From: Burkholderiales bacterium
GTDB taxonomy: Bacteria > Pseudomonadota > Gammaproteobacteria > Burkholderiales > Burkholderiaceae_D
DNA: 44,397 nt
Assembly (NCBI GenBank): GCA_947475815.1
Contig: CANJOT010000006.1
Span: 1 to 44,397, forward strand
Direction of reading: 5' to 3'
Numbering within the stretch: the first letter of the stretch is position 1; every line of letters begins with the position of its first letter. The notes under the pieces were generated by a model that searched no databases, was not told the origin of the DNA, and saw only the letters and a program-made list of their open reading frames with translations. The position numbers and the translations under genes are program-made. Positions 44,367 to 44,397 of the stretch are shown in pieces.

Positions 44367-44397
44367 ATACCCCCAATTGAATACCCCCATACCCCCA
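44367..44397. repeat. Right-end ATACCCCCA repeats (att/arm-site candidate)
   Basis: ATACCCCCA occurs at 44367-44375, 44381-44389 and 44389-44397, immediately upstream of the integrase. It shares its core with the tandem repeat at 36757-36780. The window ends inside this array, so the true right boundary may be a little further. Confidence 0.6.

Larger units (their letters stand above)
36757..44397. mobile_element. Integrative element with P4-type integrase (right end at or just beyond window edge)
   Basis: The segment is bounded by ATACCCCCA repeats at both ends. It contains an integrase reading inward from the right end, a second tyrosine recombinase, an AlpA regulator, a primase/ATPase, and two unknown cargo genes. 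Visible size is about 7.6 kb. No conjugation or capsid genes are present, so it would be a satellite-like or mobilised island. Confidence 0.72.

Overview
The window is high-GC DNA from a Burkholderiales-type betaproteobacterium. The genus cannot be fixed from sequence alone. The evidence is a purU–DUF1178 pair, Bug/TctC-type solute-binding proteins, a PpiD of beta-proteobacterial type, and a hydantoinase/Bug/LysR catabolic cluster.

Left part (1-21703), mostly chromosomal: the 3' part of folD, oligopeptidase A (prlC), an exported glutaredoxin-like protein, and a giant 4216-residue RHS/YD-repeat protein on the minus strand. The RHS protein carries a late LysM domain, a membrane segment and a variable C-terminus, and is followed by a small gene that may be its immunity partner. 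Then come DUF1178, purU, a membrane-anchored Mrr-like protein with a zinc ribbon, and ppiD.

Middle part (22046-31390), a catabolic cluster: a Bug substrate-binding protein, a cupin and a D-2-hydroxyacid dehydrogenase on the minus strand; hyuB-hyuA-type ATP-dependent hydantoinase/oxoprolinase subunits, a CapA-like protein and a carboxymuconolactone-decarboxylase-like protein on the plus strand; and a LysR regulator. A shared near-palindromic site lies upstream of both the Bug gene and the hydantoinase operon.

Right part (31400-36650), an accessory mosaic with visibly lower GC: broken AbiEi/AbiEii, a truncated TctC gene, a gene encoding near-perfect eukaryotic ubiquitin between a signal peptide and an autotransporter beta-barrel, a SET-domain methyltransferase directly after it, a TumE/TumA toxin-antitoxin pair, and an orphan ParD.

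Far right (about 36757-44397), a compact integrative element: ATACCCCCA repeats at both ends, a P4-type integrase, a second tyrosine recombinase with an HTH/zinc partner, a primase/ATPase and an AlpA regulator. It also has two unknown cargo genes, the first starting inside a solitary type I-F CRISPR repeat.

The most striking element is the ubiquitin-autotransporter (32974-34368). Signal peptidase cleavage would free Met1 of ubiquitin. All seven lysines and the Leu8/Ile44/Val70 patch are kept, but the terminal Gly-Gly is Gly-Thr and runs into the barrel linker. This suggests a surface-tethered, non-conjugatable ubiquitin. The solitary I-F repeat, on a mobile element, is the second signal and could be an RNA anti-CRISPR or a CRISPR relic.
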